Below are positions 35,677 to 44,283 of a stretch of 64,000 nucleotides of DNA, piece after piece (the first letter of the stretch is position 1; each line of letters opens with the position of its first letter). Made by a program: the position numbers and the translations under genes. This DNA is from an uncultured Lachnospiraceae bacterium. Its GTDB lineage: Bacteria; Bacillota; Clostridia; Lachnospirales; Lachnospiraceae. The notes under the pieces are model-generated. The model ran no database searches and was not told the DNA's origin. It saw only the letters and a list, made by a program, of their open reading frames with translations. Where the stretch lies: contig CAJUST010000003.1 in assembly GCA_910589105.1 (NCBI GenBank), positions 81,105 to 145,104 of the forward strand. The letters run 5' to 3'.

Positions 35677-35874
35677 CTGTTGCAAAATTCGGCTGTTCTA
35701 CATTATATGGATCATACATCATGGTTTGATTCCATATTCGGTACACAGCGGATATTAAGCGACAGTCCCTTATTCTGCATACGGCGGATATTTTGGGGCA
35801 GTCCGTTATTTTGTATGCAGTGGATATTAAGCGTCAGTCCGTTATTTTGTATGCAGTGGATATTTTTGCAACAG
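35677..35874. mobile_element. Possible MITE-like remnant with 11-bp terminal inverted repeats
   Basis: CTGTTGCAAAA at 35677-35687 is matched by its reverse complement TTTTGCAACAG at 35864-35874. CTGTTGCAA-type ends are found in some insertion-sequence families (for example IS6). The 198-bp segment has no transposase, and I see no clear target duplication. It could instead be a chance inverted repeat. Confidence 0.3.
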
Positions 35875-35880
35875 TCTTTT
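35747..35880. repeat. 36-bp tandem repeat, about 3.5 copies
   Basis: Units at 35747, 35783 and 35819, plus a partial one at 35855. Units 2 and 3 share agtccgttattttgtatgc; unit 1 is more diverged. There are no spacers, so it is not a CRISPR array. Confidence 0.85.
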
Positions 35881-35902
35881 TTATAAAATGCCTAACTTAT
35901 AG

Positions 35903-36745
35903 TTAAAACAAAAGCTGTTTTGCGTTTTCAGAGAAAATCCGTTCTTTTTCCTGCGCAGTCAGTGGAAGCGATTCCACTCTTTTCACATAATCCTTCTGAT
36001 CCTCCCAAGGGGAATCTGTGGCAAACAGTATCTTTCCGGTTCCGTGTTTTCTGACAATCCGCACAAAATCTTCGCGGCTTAAATTTGAAGAAAGATAGGG
36101 CGTTCCGCTTTTTGCTGAATCGGGCGTTACAGGCCCTAATGCGAAAGCAGTGTCAAAATATACGTCCGCTCCCACAAGATCGCGCTCCACATCTTCCCAC
36201 AGCCCCCAGTTCCCCATATGCGCAAGGACGAGTTTTTCTGGGCGGACTTCGTCGATTACTTTTAGGATATGGCGGACGGATGCGTAGTTGTGATGGTAAA
36301 TCCCAATATCGATTCCGGCATGCGTGAGTATAATCAGCCCTTGTTCGGAAGCGAAGTCTAGGATTCGCATCATTTTTGGGTCGTCAAGATCGGTATTCTG
36401 GTAAGCAGGGTGTAGTTTAATCCCTAAAATCCCATTTTGCCTAAGGCGGATCAGTTCTTTTTTGTAATTTTCATAATCGGGATGCATTCCGCCAAATGTG
36501 AGGATTCCTTTTTGGAATAAGCGGTCTTTTTCCGCAATCAGGGCGGAATTTACTTTGTTTACCTGCTCTGCGGAAGTCATTACGGGCAGATTTACGGAAT
36601 AACTGATGGAAGCGTTTTTCATGGAAGCAAGAAGCCCTTCCACAGAGCCGTCTGTGAAATATTCTGTATGGGAAAGGCGGCTTAATTTTGCTAGGACTTT
36701 TTTAGAAATGGCGGCCGGAAATGTATGTGTGTGAAAATCAATCAT
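35903..36745 (-). CDS. Amidohydrolase-2 / TIM-barrel metal-dependent hydrolase
   Basis: A 280-residue hydrolase. Metal-site motifs are visible in order: DFHTHTF at the N-terminus, KLHPAYQ, LTHAGID, AHMGNWG and ATDSPW. This pattern fits the amidohydrolase-2 family (decarboxylases and hydrolases). Substrate unknown. It lies between paaK and an acyl-CoA ligase but on the opposite strand, so a shared pathway is only a guess. GGAGG precedes the ATG. Confidence 0.88.
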   Translation of the reverse strand: MIDFHTHTFPAAISKKVLAKLSRLSHTEYFTDGSVEGLLASMKNASISYSVNLPVMTSAEQVNKVNSALIAEKDRLFQKGILTFGGMHPDYENYKKELIRLRQNGILGIKLHPAYQNTDLDDPKMMRILDFASEQGLIILTHAGIDIGIYHHNYASVRHILKVIDEVRPEKLVLAHMGNWGLWEDVERDLVGADVYFDTAFALGPVTPDSAKSGTPYLSSNLSREDFVRIVRKHGTGKILFATDSPWEDQKDYVKRVESLPLTAQEKERIFSENAKQLLF

Positions 36746-36786
36746 AAGGAAACCTCCTTTTTTCAGTCTGGTGACTGTATTTTTCT

Positions 36787-36814
36787 TTGAATTATATGGA
36801 TTATATGATAAAAT
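36787..36814 (+). promoter_or_regulatory. Putative promoter of the acyl-CoA ligase gene
   Basis: TTGAAT, a 16-nt spacer and TAAAAT. It overlaps the upstream region of the divergent amidohydrolase gene. Confidence 0.5.
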
Positions 36815-36883
36815 AAAAAAGAATGGCTGTCAATGTTTGGGCGGCAGCCTGCCATGACTAATAGAGAAAGGAAGTATAGAAAT

Positions 36884-38518
36884 ATGCCTGTTACGGATTT
36901 ACTGGAAAGGAATCACAAATTATATAGCGACGAGGTGGCTCTTGTAGAGCTGAATCCTTTGGTGAAGGATACAAGAAAGACGACTTGGAAAGAATATGAT
37001 TTGGTACAGCCGACGTCGGCGGTTCCTTACCGGAGGGAGATTACATGGAGCATTTTTGACGAGAAGGCAAACCGGGTGGCGAATATGCTGATTGGCCGTG
37101 GGATTAAGAAGGGGGACCGGGTGGCGATTTTGATGTTTAATTGTCTGGAGTGGCTTCCGATTTATTTTGGGATCTTAAAGACGGGGGCGATAGCGGTTCC
37201 CTTTAATTTCCGTTTTTCTGCGGACGAGATTAAGTATTGCGCGGATTTGGCGCAAGTGCATATTTTATTTTTCGGACCGGAATTTATCGGGCGGATTGAA
37301 TCGGTTGAGGAAGATTTAAGCAAAGGGCGGCTCCTTATTTATGTCGGCGACGGCTGTCCGACGTTTGCGGAAAGCTATCCGGAGCTGGTGGCGGATTGTT
37401 CTTCGCAGGCGCCTCTAATCCGTCTGGAAGATGAAGACGATGCGGCGATTTATTTTTCTTCGGGGACGACCGGGTTTCCGAAAGCGATTTTACATAACCA
37501 TGAGAGCCTGCTTCAGGCGGCGCAGATGGAGCAAAAGCATCATTTAACGGATCGCGACGATGTGTTTTTGTGCATTCCGCCGCTGTACCATACGGGGGCG
37601 AAGTTCCATTGGATGGGCAGTCTTTGCGCGGGGAGCAGGGCTGTGCTTTTGAAAGGGACGACGCCGGAAATTATTTTGGACGCAGTCTCAAAGGAACGTT
37701 GTACGATTGTATGGCTTTTGGTTCCATGGGCGCAGGATATTTTAGCGGCGCTAGACAGAGGGGAATTGAAGTTAGAAGATTACAATCTGGATCAATGGAG
37801 GCTTATGCACATAGGGGCGCAGCCGGTGCCCCCGTCGTTGATTAAACGGTGGAAAGAGTATTTTCCAAACCATTTATATGATACGAATTATGGCCTGTCG
37901 GAGTCGACGGGGCCGGGGTGCATGCATCTTGGCGTGGAGAATATCCATAAAGTCGGAGCAATCGGCGTTCCGGGGTGGCGCTGGGAATGCAAGATTGTGG
38001 ACGAGAATGGAAAGGAGCTTAAGCAAGGCGGCGTCGGGGAGCTTTGCGTGAAAGGGCCGGGCGTTATGACTTGTTATTATAACGATCCAGAAGCGACGGC
38101 TGAGACCTTGAAAGATGGGTGGCTTTATACGGGAGACATGGCGCAGATGGATGCGGACGGATTTTATTTTCTGGTTGACCGGAAAAAAGACGTGATTGTC
38201 AGCGGCGGCGAAAACATTTATCCGGTGCAGATTGAAAATTTCCTGAGCTCATATGAGAAAGTTTTTGACGTGGCGGTGATTGGCCTGCCAGATGAAAGGC
38301 TTGGAGAGATCACGGGAGCGATTATTTCAGTCAAAGAGGGATTAGAATGTTCAGAGGAAGAAATCGAAGCATTTTGCAAACAGCTTCCAAGGTATAAACG
38401 GCCGAAAAAAATTATATTCGCAGATGTGCCAAGAAATGCGACAGGCAAAATTGAAAAACCAGCGCTTCGCAAGAAGTATGGGGCAGAGCATCTTGTGGCG
38501 CGGCAGAATATGGGGTAA
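36884..38518 (+). CDS. Class I adenylate-forming acyl-CoA ligase
   Basis: A ligase of about 544 residues joining a carboxylic acid to CoA via an acyl-AMP. Motifs are the P-loop SSGTTGFPK, the adenylate motif YGLSESTGPG, GWLYTGD and the C-terminal catalytic lysine in ATGKIEK. The acid is unknown; relatives handle medium- and long-chain, aromatic or bile acids. AAAGGAAG before the ATG at 36884 favours that start; an ATG at 36833 in the same frame would add 17 residues. The next gene on this strand, yicC, has its own promoter. Confidence 0.88.
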   Translation: MPVTDLLERNHKLYSDEVALVELNPLVKDTRKTTWKEYDLVQPTSAVPYRREITWSIFDEKANRVANMLIGRGIKKGDRVAILMFNCLEWLPIYFGILKTGAIAVPFNFRFSADEIKYCADLAQVHILFFGPEFIGRIESVEEDLSKGRLLIYVGDGCPTFAESYPELVADCSSQAPLIRLEDEDDAAIYFSSGTTGFPKAILHNHESLLQAAQMEQKHHLTDRDDVFLCIPPLYHTGAKFHWMGSLCAGSRAVLLKGTTPEIILDAVSKERCTIVWLLVPWAQDILAALDRGELKLEDYNLDQWRLMHIGAQPVPPSLIKRWKEYFPNHLYDTNYGLSESTGPGCMHLGVENIHKVGAIGVPGWRWECKIVDENGKELKQGGVGELCVKGPGVMTCYYNDPEATAETLKDGWLYTGDMAQMDADGFYFLVDRKKDVIVSGGENIYPVQIENFLSSYEKVFDVAVIGLPDERLGEITGAIISVKEGLECSEEEIEAFCKQLPRYKRPKKIIFADVPRNATGKIEKPALRKKYGAEHLVARQNMG

Positions 38519-38587
38519 AATCGAAGAAGCCATGGGAGGCAAAAAAGAATAGGCGTTTTTGCCTGTCTCAGGAATGAAAACTCTGAT

Positions 38588-38616
38588 TTGACAAGAACAA
38601 TTTTAGATGCTAATAT
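38588..38616 (+). promoter_or_regulatory. Promoter of the yicC-remA-gmk-rpoZ block
   Basis: A perfect TTGACA, a 17-nt spacer and TAATAT, about 38 nt before the yicC ATG. Confidence 0.65.
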
Positions 38617-38653
38617 AAATCCATATATGTTTATTAAATTGCAGGAGAATGGT

Positions 38654-39532
38654 ATGATAAAAAGCATGACTGGATTTGGCCGCTGTGAGGTGGCGGAGCA
38701 TGACCGCAAGTTTACAGTTGAGCTAAAATCCGTAAATCACCGGTATTTGGACGTCAGCATTAAGATGCCAAAGAAACTGGGGTTTTTTGAGAGCGCTGTC
38801 CGTAATCTGTTAAAGGAATACATTCAGCGGGGGAAAGTAGATGTTTTTATCTCCTATGAAGATGATACAGAAGAAAATTTTGCGCTGAACTATAAAGAGG
38901 AAGTTGCGGCAGCTTATTTGAAATATCTAAATCAAATGGCGGAAACGTTTGGTTTGGAGAATGATGTGCGCGTTGGCGCGCTTTCCCGTTTTCCGGAAGT
39001 GTTTACTATGGAAGAACGGAATGTGGACGAAAAGGAACTGTGGCAGACGTTAGCGCGCGCGCTTCGGGGCGCTTTAGAGCAGTTTGTGGACAGCCGGATT
39101 TCAGAAGGAGGGCGCTTAGCGGCCGATTTGTCGGAAAAGCTCGATGGGATGCTGAGGTATGTGGAGTTCATAGAACAGCGTTCACCTTTGATTGTGGCGG
39201 AATACCGAAGACGTTTAGAAGAAAAAGTAAAAGAGCTGCTTGGCGATAAGCAGATAGACGAAAGCAGGATCGTGATGGAAGTGACGATTTTTGCGGATAA
39301 GATTTGCGTAGATGAAGAAATTGTGCGCTTAAAGAGCCATGTCGAAGCGACGAAGAAGGAGCTGTCGGCAGGCGGCAGCATTGGACGGAAGCTTGATTTT
39401 ATTGCGCAGGAGATGAACCGGGAAGCGAATACGATTTTATCCAAAACCACGGATATAGAAATTTCCGAAATCGGGATAAATTTAAAAACCGATATTGAAA
39501 AAGTCAGGGAGCAAATTCAAAATATCGAGTAA
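38654..39532 (+). CDS. YicC family endoribonuclease
   Basis: A 292-residue YicC homologue, recognised by the start MIKSMTGFGRCE, by VEL-KSVNHRYLDV, and by the C-terminal LDFIAQEMNREANT with KTDIEKVREQIQNIE. Members cleave RNA in stress responses. AGGAG precedes the ATG at 38654; a TTG further upstream is the -35 box, not a start. It stands before remA, gmk and rpoZ, an order conserved in many Bacillota. Confidence 0.92.
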   Translation: MIKSMTGFGRCEVAEHDRKFTVELKSVNHRYLDVSIKMPKKLGFFESAVRNLLKEYIQRGKVDVFISYEDDTEENFALNYKEEVAAAYLKYLNQMAETFGLENDVRVGALSRFPEVFTMEERNVDEKELWQTLARALRGALEQFVDSRISEGGRLAADLSEKLDGMLRYVEFIEQRSPLIVAEYRRRLEEKVKELLGDKQIDESRIVMEVTIFADKICVDEEIVRLKSHVEATKKELSAGGSIGRKLDFIAQEMNREANTILSKTTDIEISEIGINLKTDIEKVREQIQNIE

Positions 39533-39627
39533 AGACAGCAGTGGCAAAACGAATAAAAATCAAATAAAAGCGTCAGTGGCAAAACTGATAAATATCGAAT
39601 AGGGGACAGCAATGGCAGAACTGATGA
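39521..39627. repeat. Three degenerate 35-36 bp units joining the yicC end and the remA start
   Basis: The sequence around the remA start (gacagcaatggcagaactga) is repeated twice upstream in degenerate form, with the tggc positions spaced 35 and 36 bp apart. The first unit overlaps the yicC stop. In the two upstream units, a GTG opens an eight-codon frame: MAKRIKIK at 39541-39567 and MAKLINIE at 39576-39602, each closed by a stop, against MAELMNIG in remA itself. Confidence 0.8.
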
Positions 39628-39872
39628 ATATTGGATTTGGAAATCTGGTGCATACAGATAAAATTGTTGCGGTTGTTACGCCGGATTCCGCGCCTGCGAA
39701 GCGGTTAGCGCAGAGGGCGAAACAGGAAGAACGGATTGTTGACGCGACACAGGGGAGAAAGACGCGCAGCGTCCTAATTATGGATCAAAACATGGTTGTA
39801 TTGTCCGCTTTGGCGCCGGATACATTGGCGGGGCGTTTCCACGAACTGGTGGGAAATGGAAAAGGTGATTAA
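39612..39872 (+). CDS. remA: Extracellular matrix regulator RemA (DUF370)
   Basis: A small DNA-binding regulator, 86 residues, that activates biofilm-matrix and other genes in Bacillus. It opens MAELMNIGFGNLVHTDKIVA and contains RAKQEERIVDATQGRKTRSVL, typical of RemA. Its stop abuts the gmk start. AGGGGA is the ribosome site. Two upstream mini-ORFs mimic its beginning. Confidence 0.93.
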   Translation: MAELMNIGFGNLVHTDKIVAVVTPDSAPAKRLAQRAKQEERIVDATQGRKTRSVLIMDQNMVVLSALAPDTLAGRFHELVGNGKGD

Positions 39873-40514
39873 ATGAAACAGGATAAAAGAGGGATATTAG
39901 TTGTTTTTTCCGGTTTTTCAGGAGCTGGAAAAGGTACGGTAATGGCAGAGCTTTTACGGCGTTACCCAGAGTATTATGCGCTGTCCATTTCTGCGACGAC
40001 AAGGCAGCCCCGCGTCAATGAACAGGACGGAAGGGAATATTTTTTCAAAACAAGAGAAGAATTTGAAAAAATGATTGCAAAAAATGAACTGATAGAGTAT
40101 GCTTTGTACGTTGAAAATTATTATGGCACGCCGAAAGCCTATGTGGAAGAACAGCTTGCGGCTGGGAAAGACGTGATTTTGGAGATTGAGACACAAGGCG
40201 CTTTGAAGGTGAAGCAGATGCTTCCGGATACGCTTTTTTTGTTTGTTACGCCAAATGATGCGGCGACTTTAAAGAAGCGCCTGCTTGGAAGGGGAACGGA
40301 ATCGGAAGAAGCAGTGAACCAAAGGCTTCTAAAAGCGTTAGAGGAGGTAAACGAGGTCATTGCGTATGACTATCTGATTTTTAATGATACGGTGGAAGAA
40401 TGTGTGGAAGAAGTGCATTCCATGATACAGCGGGAACACAGGAGCGTATCCAGAAACGGGGAGTTTCTTGCGAAAATGAAAGAAGATCTTTTGGGGTTAT
40501 CGAAAGGAGAATAG
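39873..40514 (+). CDS. gmk: Guanylate kinase
   Basis: Phosphorylates GMP and dGMP with ATP. The 213-residue protein has the P-loop GFSGAGKGT, the GMP-binding region with TTRQPRVNEQDGREY, and ETQGALKVKQ, all normal. The ATG directly follows the remA stop, with no gap. rpoZ starts three bases after its stop. Confidence 0.96.
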   Translation: MKQDKRGILVVFSGFSGAGKGTVMAELLRRYPEYYALSISATTRQPRVNEQDGREYFFKTREEFEKMIAKNELIEYALYVENYYGTPKAYVEEQLAAGKDVILEIETQGALKVKQMLPDTLFLFVTPNDAATLKKRLLGRGTESEEAVNQRLLKALEEVNEVIAYDYLIFNDTVEECVEEVHSMIQREHRSVSRNGEFLAKMKEDLLGLSKGE

Positions 40515-40517
40515 AAT

Positions 40518-40778
40518 ATGATACATCCGTCTTATGTAGAATTGATGAAAGTTGTCAACCATGACGTTGCGATTGGAGAAGAACCGGTAGTCAACAGCCG
40601 TTACTCGATTGTAATAGCCGCGGCGAAACGGGCGCGCCAGATTATCGGAGGGGTGGAATCTTCCCTGCCGGAGTCAAGCGGCAAAAAGCCGTTATCGGTT
40701 GCGGTAGAGGAGCTTTACCGTGGAGATGTGAAAATTCTAAGCGAGGAAGACGAGACGAAAGAACAGAATAATAAATAA
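40518..40778 (+). CDS. rpoZ: RNA polymerase omega subunit
   Basis: An 86-residue omega subunit that supports RNA polymerase assembly. It has the family start IHPSYVELMKVV, then NSRYSIVIAAAKRARQI, and KPLSVAVEEL. A longer acidic C-terminal tail (EEDETKEQNNK) follows. AAAGGAG precedes the ATG. The gmk-rpoZ order is conserved in Bacillota. Confidence 0.95.
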   Translation: MIHPSYVELMKVVNHDVAIGEEPVVNSRYSIVIAAAKRARQIIGGVESSLPESSGKKPLSVAVEELYRGDVKILSEEDETKEQNNK

Positions 40779-40871
40779 TTGAACGAGGGGGTGTACAAAA
40801 TTCGTACATCCTTTTTCTTCTTACAGAGCATTCTAAAAAAAGGAACTACGCAGAAAAATTTGGAGAACGAT

Positions 40872-42194
40872 ATGAATGTATTTTTTATTTCCTTGGGCTG
40901 TGATAAGAATTTAGTCGATTCAGAGCAGATGTTGGGGCTTTTGACGTCTGAAGGAATTGCCATAACAGACGATGAAACGCAGGCTGACGTCATTATTGTC
41001 AATACCTGCTGTTTTATCGGAGACGCCAAGGAAGAAAGCATAAAGACAATCCTTGAGATGGCAGAGTATAAAACAAATGGAAAATTACGCGGGCTGATTG
41101 TGACTGGCTGTCTGGCGGAACGTTATAAGGAAGAAATAAAAAAGGAACTGCCGGAAGTGGATGCGGTTCTTGGGACAAATTCTTATGGAAGCATTGTAGA
41201 GGCCGTCCGCAAGGTGATGGAAGGGGCTTGGTATGAAAAGTTTCAGAAATTAGACGGGCCTCCTTTGCTTGGGAAGCGTATGGTGACGACCGGAGGGCAT
41301 TACGCTTATCTGAAAATTGCAGAAGGATGCAATAAATGCTGCTCCTACTGCATTATTCCGAAAATTCGCGGGCCGTACCGGAGCGTCCCGATGGAAGATC
41401 TTCTTTTGCAGGCAGAAGAACTTGCCGCGGGGGGCGTAAAGGAATTAATTCTGGTGGCTCAGGAGACGACGCTTTACGGCGTGGATTTATATGGGAAGAA
41501 ATCGCTTGCGGCGCTTTTAGACGGCTTAAACCAGATAGAAGGCATTGTCTGGATTCGGATTTTATATTGTTATCCCGAAGAAATTGACGGGGAACTTATC
41601 GATGCGATTCTGAGAAACCCCAAAGTCTGCCATTATCTGGATTTGCCAATCCAACATGCGTCGGATTCTGTCTTAAAACAGATGGGCAGGCGGACTGCTA
41701 AAGCAGATCTTACAGCAGTGATTTTAAACCTGCGGGAAAAGATACCGGACATCTGCATTCGGACAACGCTGATTTGCGGGTTTCCCCAAGAAACGAAAGA
41801 ACAGCATGAAGAATTGATGCAGTTTGTCAATGACATGGAGTTTGACCGTTTAGGGGCGTTTGCGTATTCTCCGGAAGAAGGCACGCCTGCGGAAGCGTTT
41901 CCGGGGCAAATTAGTGAAGAACAGAAACTGCTTTGGCAGGAAGAAGTGATGGAACTGCAGCAGGAAGTTTCCTTTGACAAAAATGAAGCGATGATAGGGA
42001 AAGAAGTTTTGGCGTTTATTGAGGGGAAAGTGGCTGATGAGAATGTCTATATTGGAAGGACTTACCGGGATGCGCCGGACGTGGACGGCTATGTGTTTGT
42101 CCATACAAGAGGGGAGCTTCTCACCGGTGAGTTTGTCAAGGTTAGGATTACAGGAGCATATGAATATGATTTAATAGGAGAGGTAGTGTCATGA
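40872..42194 (+). CDS. rimO: Ribosomal protein S12 methylthiotransferase RimO
   Basis: Adds a methylthio group to an aspartate of ribosomal protein S12. The 440-residue protein has the N-terminal methylthiotransferase domain with Cys residues in LGCDKN, TCCF and GCLAE, the radical SAM cluster Cys153, Cys157 and Cys160 (CNKCCSYC), and a C-terminal TRAM domain. The ATG at 40872 has TGGAGA upstream; an open frame begins 31 codons earlier and is not supported. The stop overlaps the pgsA start by four bases (ATGA). Confidence 0.95.
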   Translation: MNVFFISLGCDKNLVDSEQMLGLLTSEGIAITDDETQADVIIVNTCCFIGDAKEESIKTILEMAEYKTNGKLRGLIVTGCLAERYKEEIKKELPEVDAVLGTNSYGSIVEAVRKVMEGAWYEKFQKLDGPPLLGKRMVTTGGHYAYLKIAEGCNKCCSYCIIPKIRGPYRSVPMEDLLLQAEELAAGGVKELILVAQETTLYGVDLYGKKSLAALLDGLNQIEGIVWIRILYCYPEEIDGELIDAILRNPKVCHYLDLPIQHASDSVLKQMGRRTAKADLTAVILNLREKIPDICIRTTLICGFPQETKEQHEELMQFVNDMEFDRLGAFAYSPEEGTPAEAFPGQISEEQKLLWQEEVMELQQEVSFDKNEAMIGKEVLAFIEGKVADENVYIGRTYRDAPDVDGYVFVHTRGELLTGEFVKVRITGAYEYDLIGEVVS

Positions 42195-42733
42195 ATTTGC
42201 CAAATAAACTGACAGTCTGCCGTGTGGCGCTGATTCCGTTTTTTGTAGTGTTTTTACTTTATCCGGATTTGACGAAATACAGCAATTATATTGCGGCGGC
42301 TATTTTTATTATCGCAAGTTTAACGGACTATGCAGATGGGAAGATTGCAAGGAAATACAATCTGGTGACAAATTTTGGGAAGTTTATGGATCCGCTTGCG
42401 GACAAGCTGTTAGTCTGCGCCGCTATGATCTGCCTTGTGGAAATGGGTAAGCTTGCGGCATGGATTGTAATTGTTATTATGAGCAGGGAATTTATTATCA
42501 GCGGTTTTCGGCTTGTGGCTTCCGATAATGGCATAGTTATTGCGGCCAGTTATTGGGGAAAGTTTAAAACGACGTTTCAGATGCTTATGATCATTGTATT
42601 AATATTAGATATTCCATCAGATGCGTTTCGGCTTCTGGGAGAGGGGCTTACTTATATCGCTTTGGCGCTTACGGTGATTTCTTTAGTGGATTATATTTTC
42701 AAAAACAGGGAAACGCTAAAAGAACAGAAATAA
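42191..42733 (+). CDS. pgsA: CDP-diacylglycerol-glycerol-3-phosphate 3-phosphatidyltransferase
   Basis: Makes phosphatidylglycerol-phosphate at the membrane. The 180-residue protein has several transmembrane segments and the CDP-alcohol phosphatidyltransferase signature (D-x2-D-G-x2-A-R, then G-x3-D-x3-D) in TDYADGKIARKYNLVTNFGK followed by FMDPLADKLL. It overlaps rimO by four bases. Confidence 0.95.
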   Translation: MNLPNKLTVCRVALIPFFVVFLLYPDLTKYSNYIAAAIFIIASLTDYADGKIARKYNLVTNFGKFMDPLADKLLVCAAMICLVEMGKLAAWIVIVIMSREFIISGFRLVASDNGIVIAASYWGKFKTTFQMLMIIVLILDIPSDAFRLLGEGLTYIALALTVISLVDYIFKNRETLKEQK

Positions 42734-42751
42734 TGAAAAAGGAGTAAATAC

Positions 42752-43216
42752 ATGGAACAGGAAGTGGCAGAACTTTTCATACAAAAGAATCTAAAAGTCA
42801 CGACGGCGGAATCTTGTACGGGAGGGCTGATTGCGGCGGCTCTTGTGAATGTTTCAGGAATTTCAGGGCAATTTGAAGAAGGGTACATCACATATTCCAA
42901 TGCCGCCAAAGAAAAGATTTTAGGAGTCAGGCATCAAACGCTAGAGCAGTATGGAGCGGTCAGCAGCCAGACGGCAGAGGAGATGGCAAGAGGCGCAAAG
43001 CGCGCCGCAAATGCCGATGTATCCATTATTTCGACCGGAATTGCGGGACCCGATGGGGGAACCAAAGAAAAACCGGTAGGGCTTGTCTATTTAGCGTGTT
43101 GTTATCAGGATATTGTAAACGTAAAACGCTGCCAGTTTTCAGGCGGCAGGCAGGAAGTGCGCCGCGCCGCCGTGGAAGAAGCGTTGAAATTAGCGAAAGA
43201 AACGATACAGCAGTAG
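42752..43216 (+). CDS. CinA C-terminal-domain protein (NMN deamidase PncC)
   Basis: A 154-residue protein matching only the C-terminal CinA domain, which deamidates nicotinamide mononucleotide in other species. Motifs are TAESCTGGLI, YITYSNAAKEKILGV and GIAGPDGGT. The N-terminal MoCF-like domain of full-length CinA is absent; stand-alone domains of this length are a normal variant. AAAAGGAG precedes the ATG. It lies 18 nt after pgsA. Confidence 0.92.
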   Translation: MEQEVAELFIQKNLKVTTAESCTGGLIAAALVNVSGISGQFEEGYITYSNAAKEKILGVRHQTLEQYGAVSSQTAEEMARGAKRAANADVSIISTGIAGPDGGTKEKPVGLVYLACCYQDIVNVKRCQFSGGRQEVRRAAVEEALKLAKETIQQ

Positions 43217-43234
43217 CGGATAAAAGGAGAGTTT

Positions 43235-43795
43235 ATGAGGATTATTGCAGGAAGCAAACGAAGGCTGCCATTAAAGACAGTTTCGGGGAGAGAAGTGCGG
43301 CCGACGTCAGACCGTATCAAGGAAACTTTATTTAATATGATACAAGATGAAATTTATGGCAGATATGTGTTAGATCTATTTGCGGGCAGCGGTCAGATAG
43401 GGCTTGAGGCGGTCAGCCGCGGCGCGGCGCATGCCGTTTTTGTGGACAATTCCAAAAAGGCGGCGGAGTGCATTTTGGAAAATATCCGTTTTACAAAATC
43501 GGAAAATGAGTGCAGGATGCTTTGCATGGACGTATGCTCGGCAATTTCTTCCTTAGAAGGGAACTGTCAGTTTGACCTTATCTTTTTAGATCCCCCGTAT
43601 GGGCAGAAGTTAGAGAGGAGAGCCTTGGAATGTCTGGCCGCATCTTCCCTGCTAAAGGAAGACGCCCTAGTCATTGTGGAAGCGGCGCTTGGCGAAGATT
43701 TTTCATATTTAGGGGAACTTGGATACACCGTCTTAAAAGAGAAAAAATATAAGACAAACCTGCATATGTTTCTTACAGTTGGGAGGAAGGCATGA
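43235..43795 (+). CDS. rsmD: 16S rRNA (guanine966-N2)-methyltransferase RsmD
   Basis: Methylates G966 of 16S rRNA. The 186-residue protein starts MRIIAGSKRRLPL, has the SAM motif DLFAGSGQIGLEA and the catalytic IFLDPPYG, all typical. AAAGGAG precedes the ATG. The last four bases overlap the coaD start. Confidence 0.95.
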   Translation: MRIIAGSKRRLPLKTVSGREVRPTSDRIKETLFNMIQDEIYGRYVLDLFAGSGQIGLEAVSRGAAHAVFVDNSKKAAECILENIRFTKSENECRMLCMDVCSAISSLEGNCQFDLIFLDPPYGQKLERRALECLAASSLLKEDALVIVEAALGEDFSYLGELGYTVLKEKKYKTNLHMFLTVGRKA

Positions 43796-44277
43796 GCAAA
43801 GCAATTTATCCGGGAAGTTTTGACCCAGTCACATTTGGGCATCAGGATATTATTGAGCGTTCTTCTGTGATTTTTGATGAATTAATTGTCGGGGTATTGA
43901 ATAATAGCTCCAAAAATTCATTGTTTTCTGTAGAGGAACGTGTTAGTATGTTAAAAGAGCTGACAAAAGAATATGGCAATGTAACGGTAGATTCTTTTGA
44001 CGGCCTTTTAGTGGATTATATGAAAGAAAGCGGCGCGACAATTATTGTCAGAGGTTTGCGGGCTGTGACGGATTTTGAATATGAATTGCAGATTGCGCAG
44101 ACAAACCATGTCGAATACCCAAAAGCGGAGACGATTTTTTTGACGACGAATTTGAAATACTCTTATCTGAGTTCGTCTGTGGTGCGTGAATTTGCCGCGT
44201 ATGGCGGGGACATTTCAAAATTTGTGCCTTCACAGTTTGTAGACAGGGTTTATGAAAAATACAATATGAAAAGGTAA
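43792..44277 (+). CDS. coaD: Phosphopantetheine adenylyltransferase
   Basis: Fourth step of CoA synthesis. The 161-residue protein has the start YPGSFDPVTFGHQDI with the nucleotidyltransferase HxGH-like site (TFGH), GLRAVTDFEYE, and YLSSSVVRE. The pairing with rsmD through a four-base overlap is common in Bacillota. Confidence 0.96.
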   Translation: MSKAIYPGSFDPVTFGHQDIIERSSVIFDELIVGVLNNSSKNSLFSVEERVSMLKELTKEYGNVTVDSFDGLLVDYMKESGATIIVRGLRAVTDFEYELQIAQTNHVEYPKAETIFLTTNLKYSYLSSSVVREFAAYGGDISKFVPSQFVDRVYEKYNMKR

Positions 44278-44283
44278 GGAGTA

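Larger units (their letters stand above)
35567..35902. other. Gene-poor gap with an inverted-repeat-bounded segment
   Basis: About 336 bases between paaK and the amidohydrolase gene. I see no credible gene. A 68-codon open frame at 35680-35886 is only the in-frame reading of a tandem repeat. No clear terminator for paaK is visible. Confidence 0.6.

Noticed and set aside
35747..35880. Possible CRISPR array
   Set aside because: The units are head to tail with no spacers between them and no cas genes are in the window.
35680..35886. 68-codon open frame with a SPLFC repeat
   Set aside because: It is the reading of a 36-bp tandem repeat (36 is a multiple of three, so the frame stays open). No ribosome site, no family resemblance.
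38537..38564. Terminator after the acyl-CoA ligase
   Set aside because: A nine-pair stem (AGGCAAAAA / TTTTTGCCT) is present but there is no T-run after it, so it does not qualify as a rho-independent terminator.
42752..43216. Truncated CinA as a pseudogene
   Set aside because: The C-terminal domain alone is complete, has its own ribosome site and is a common stand-alone form.
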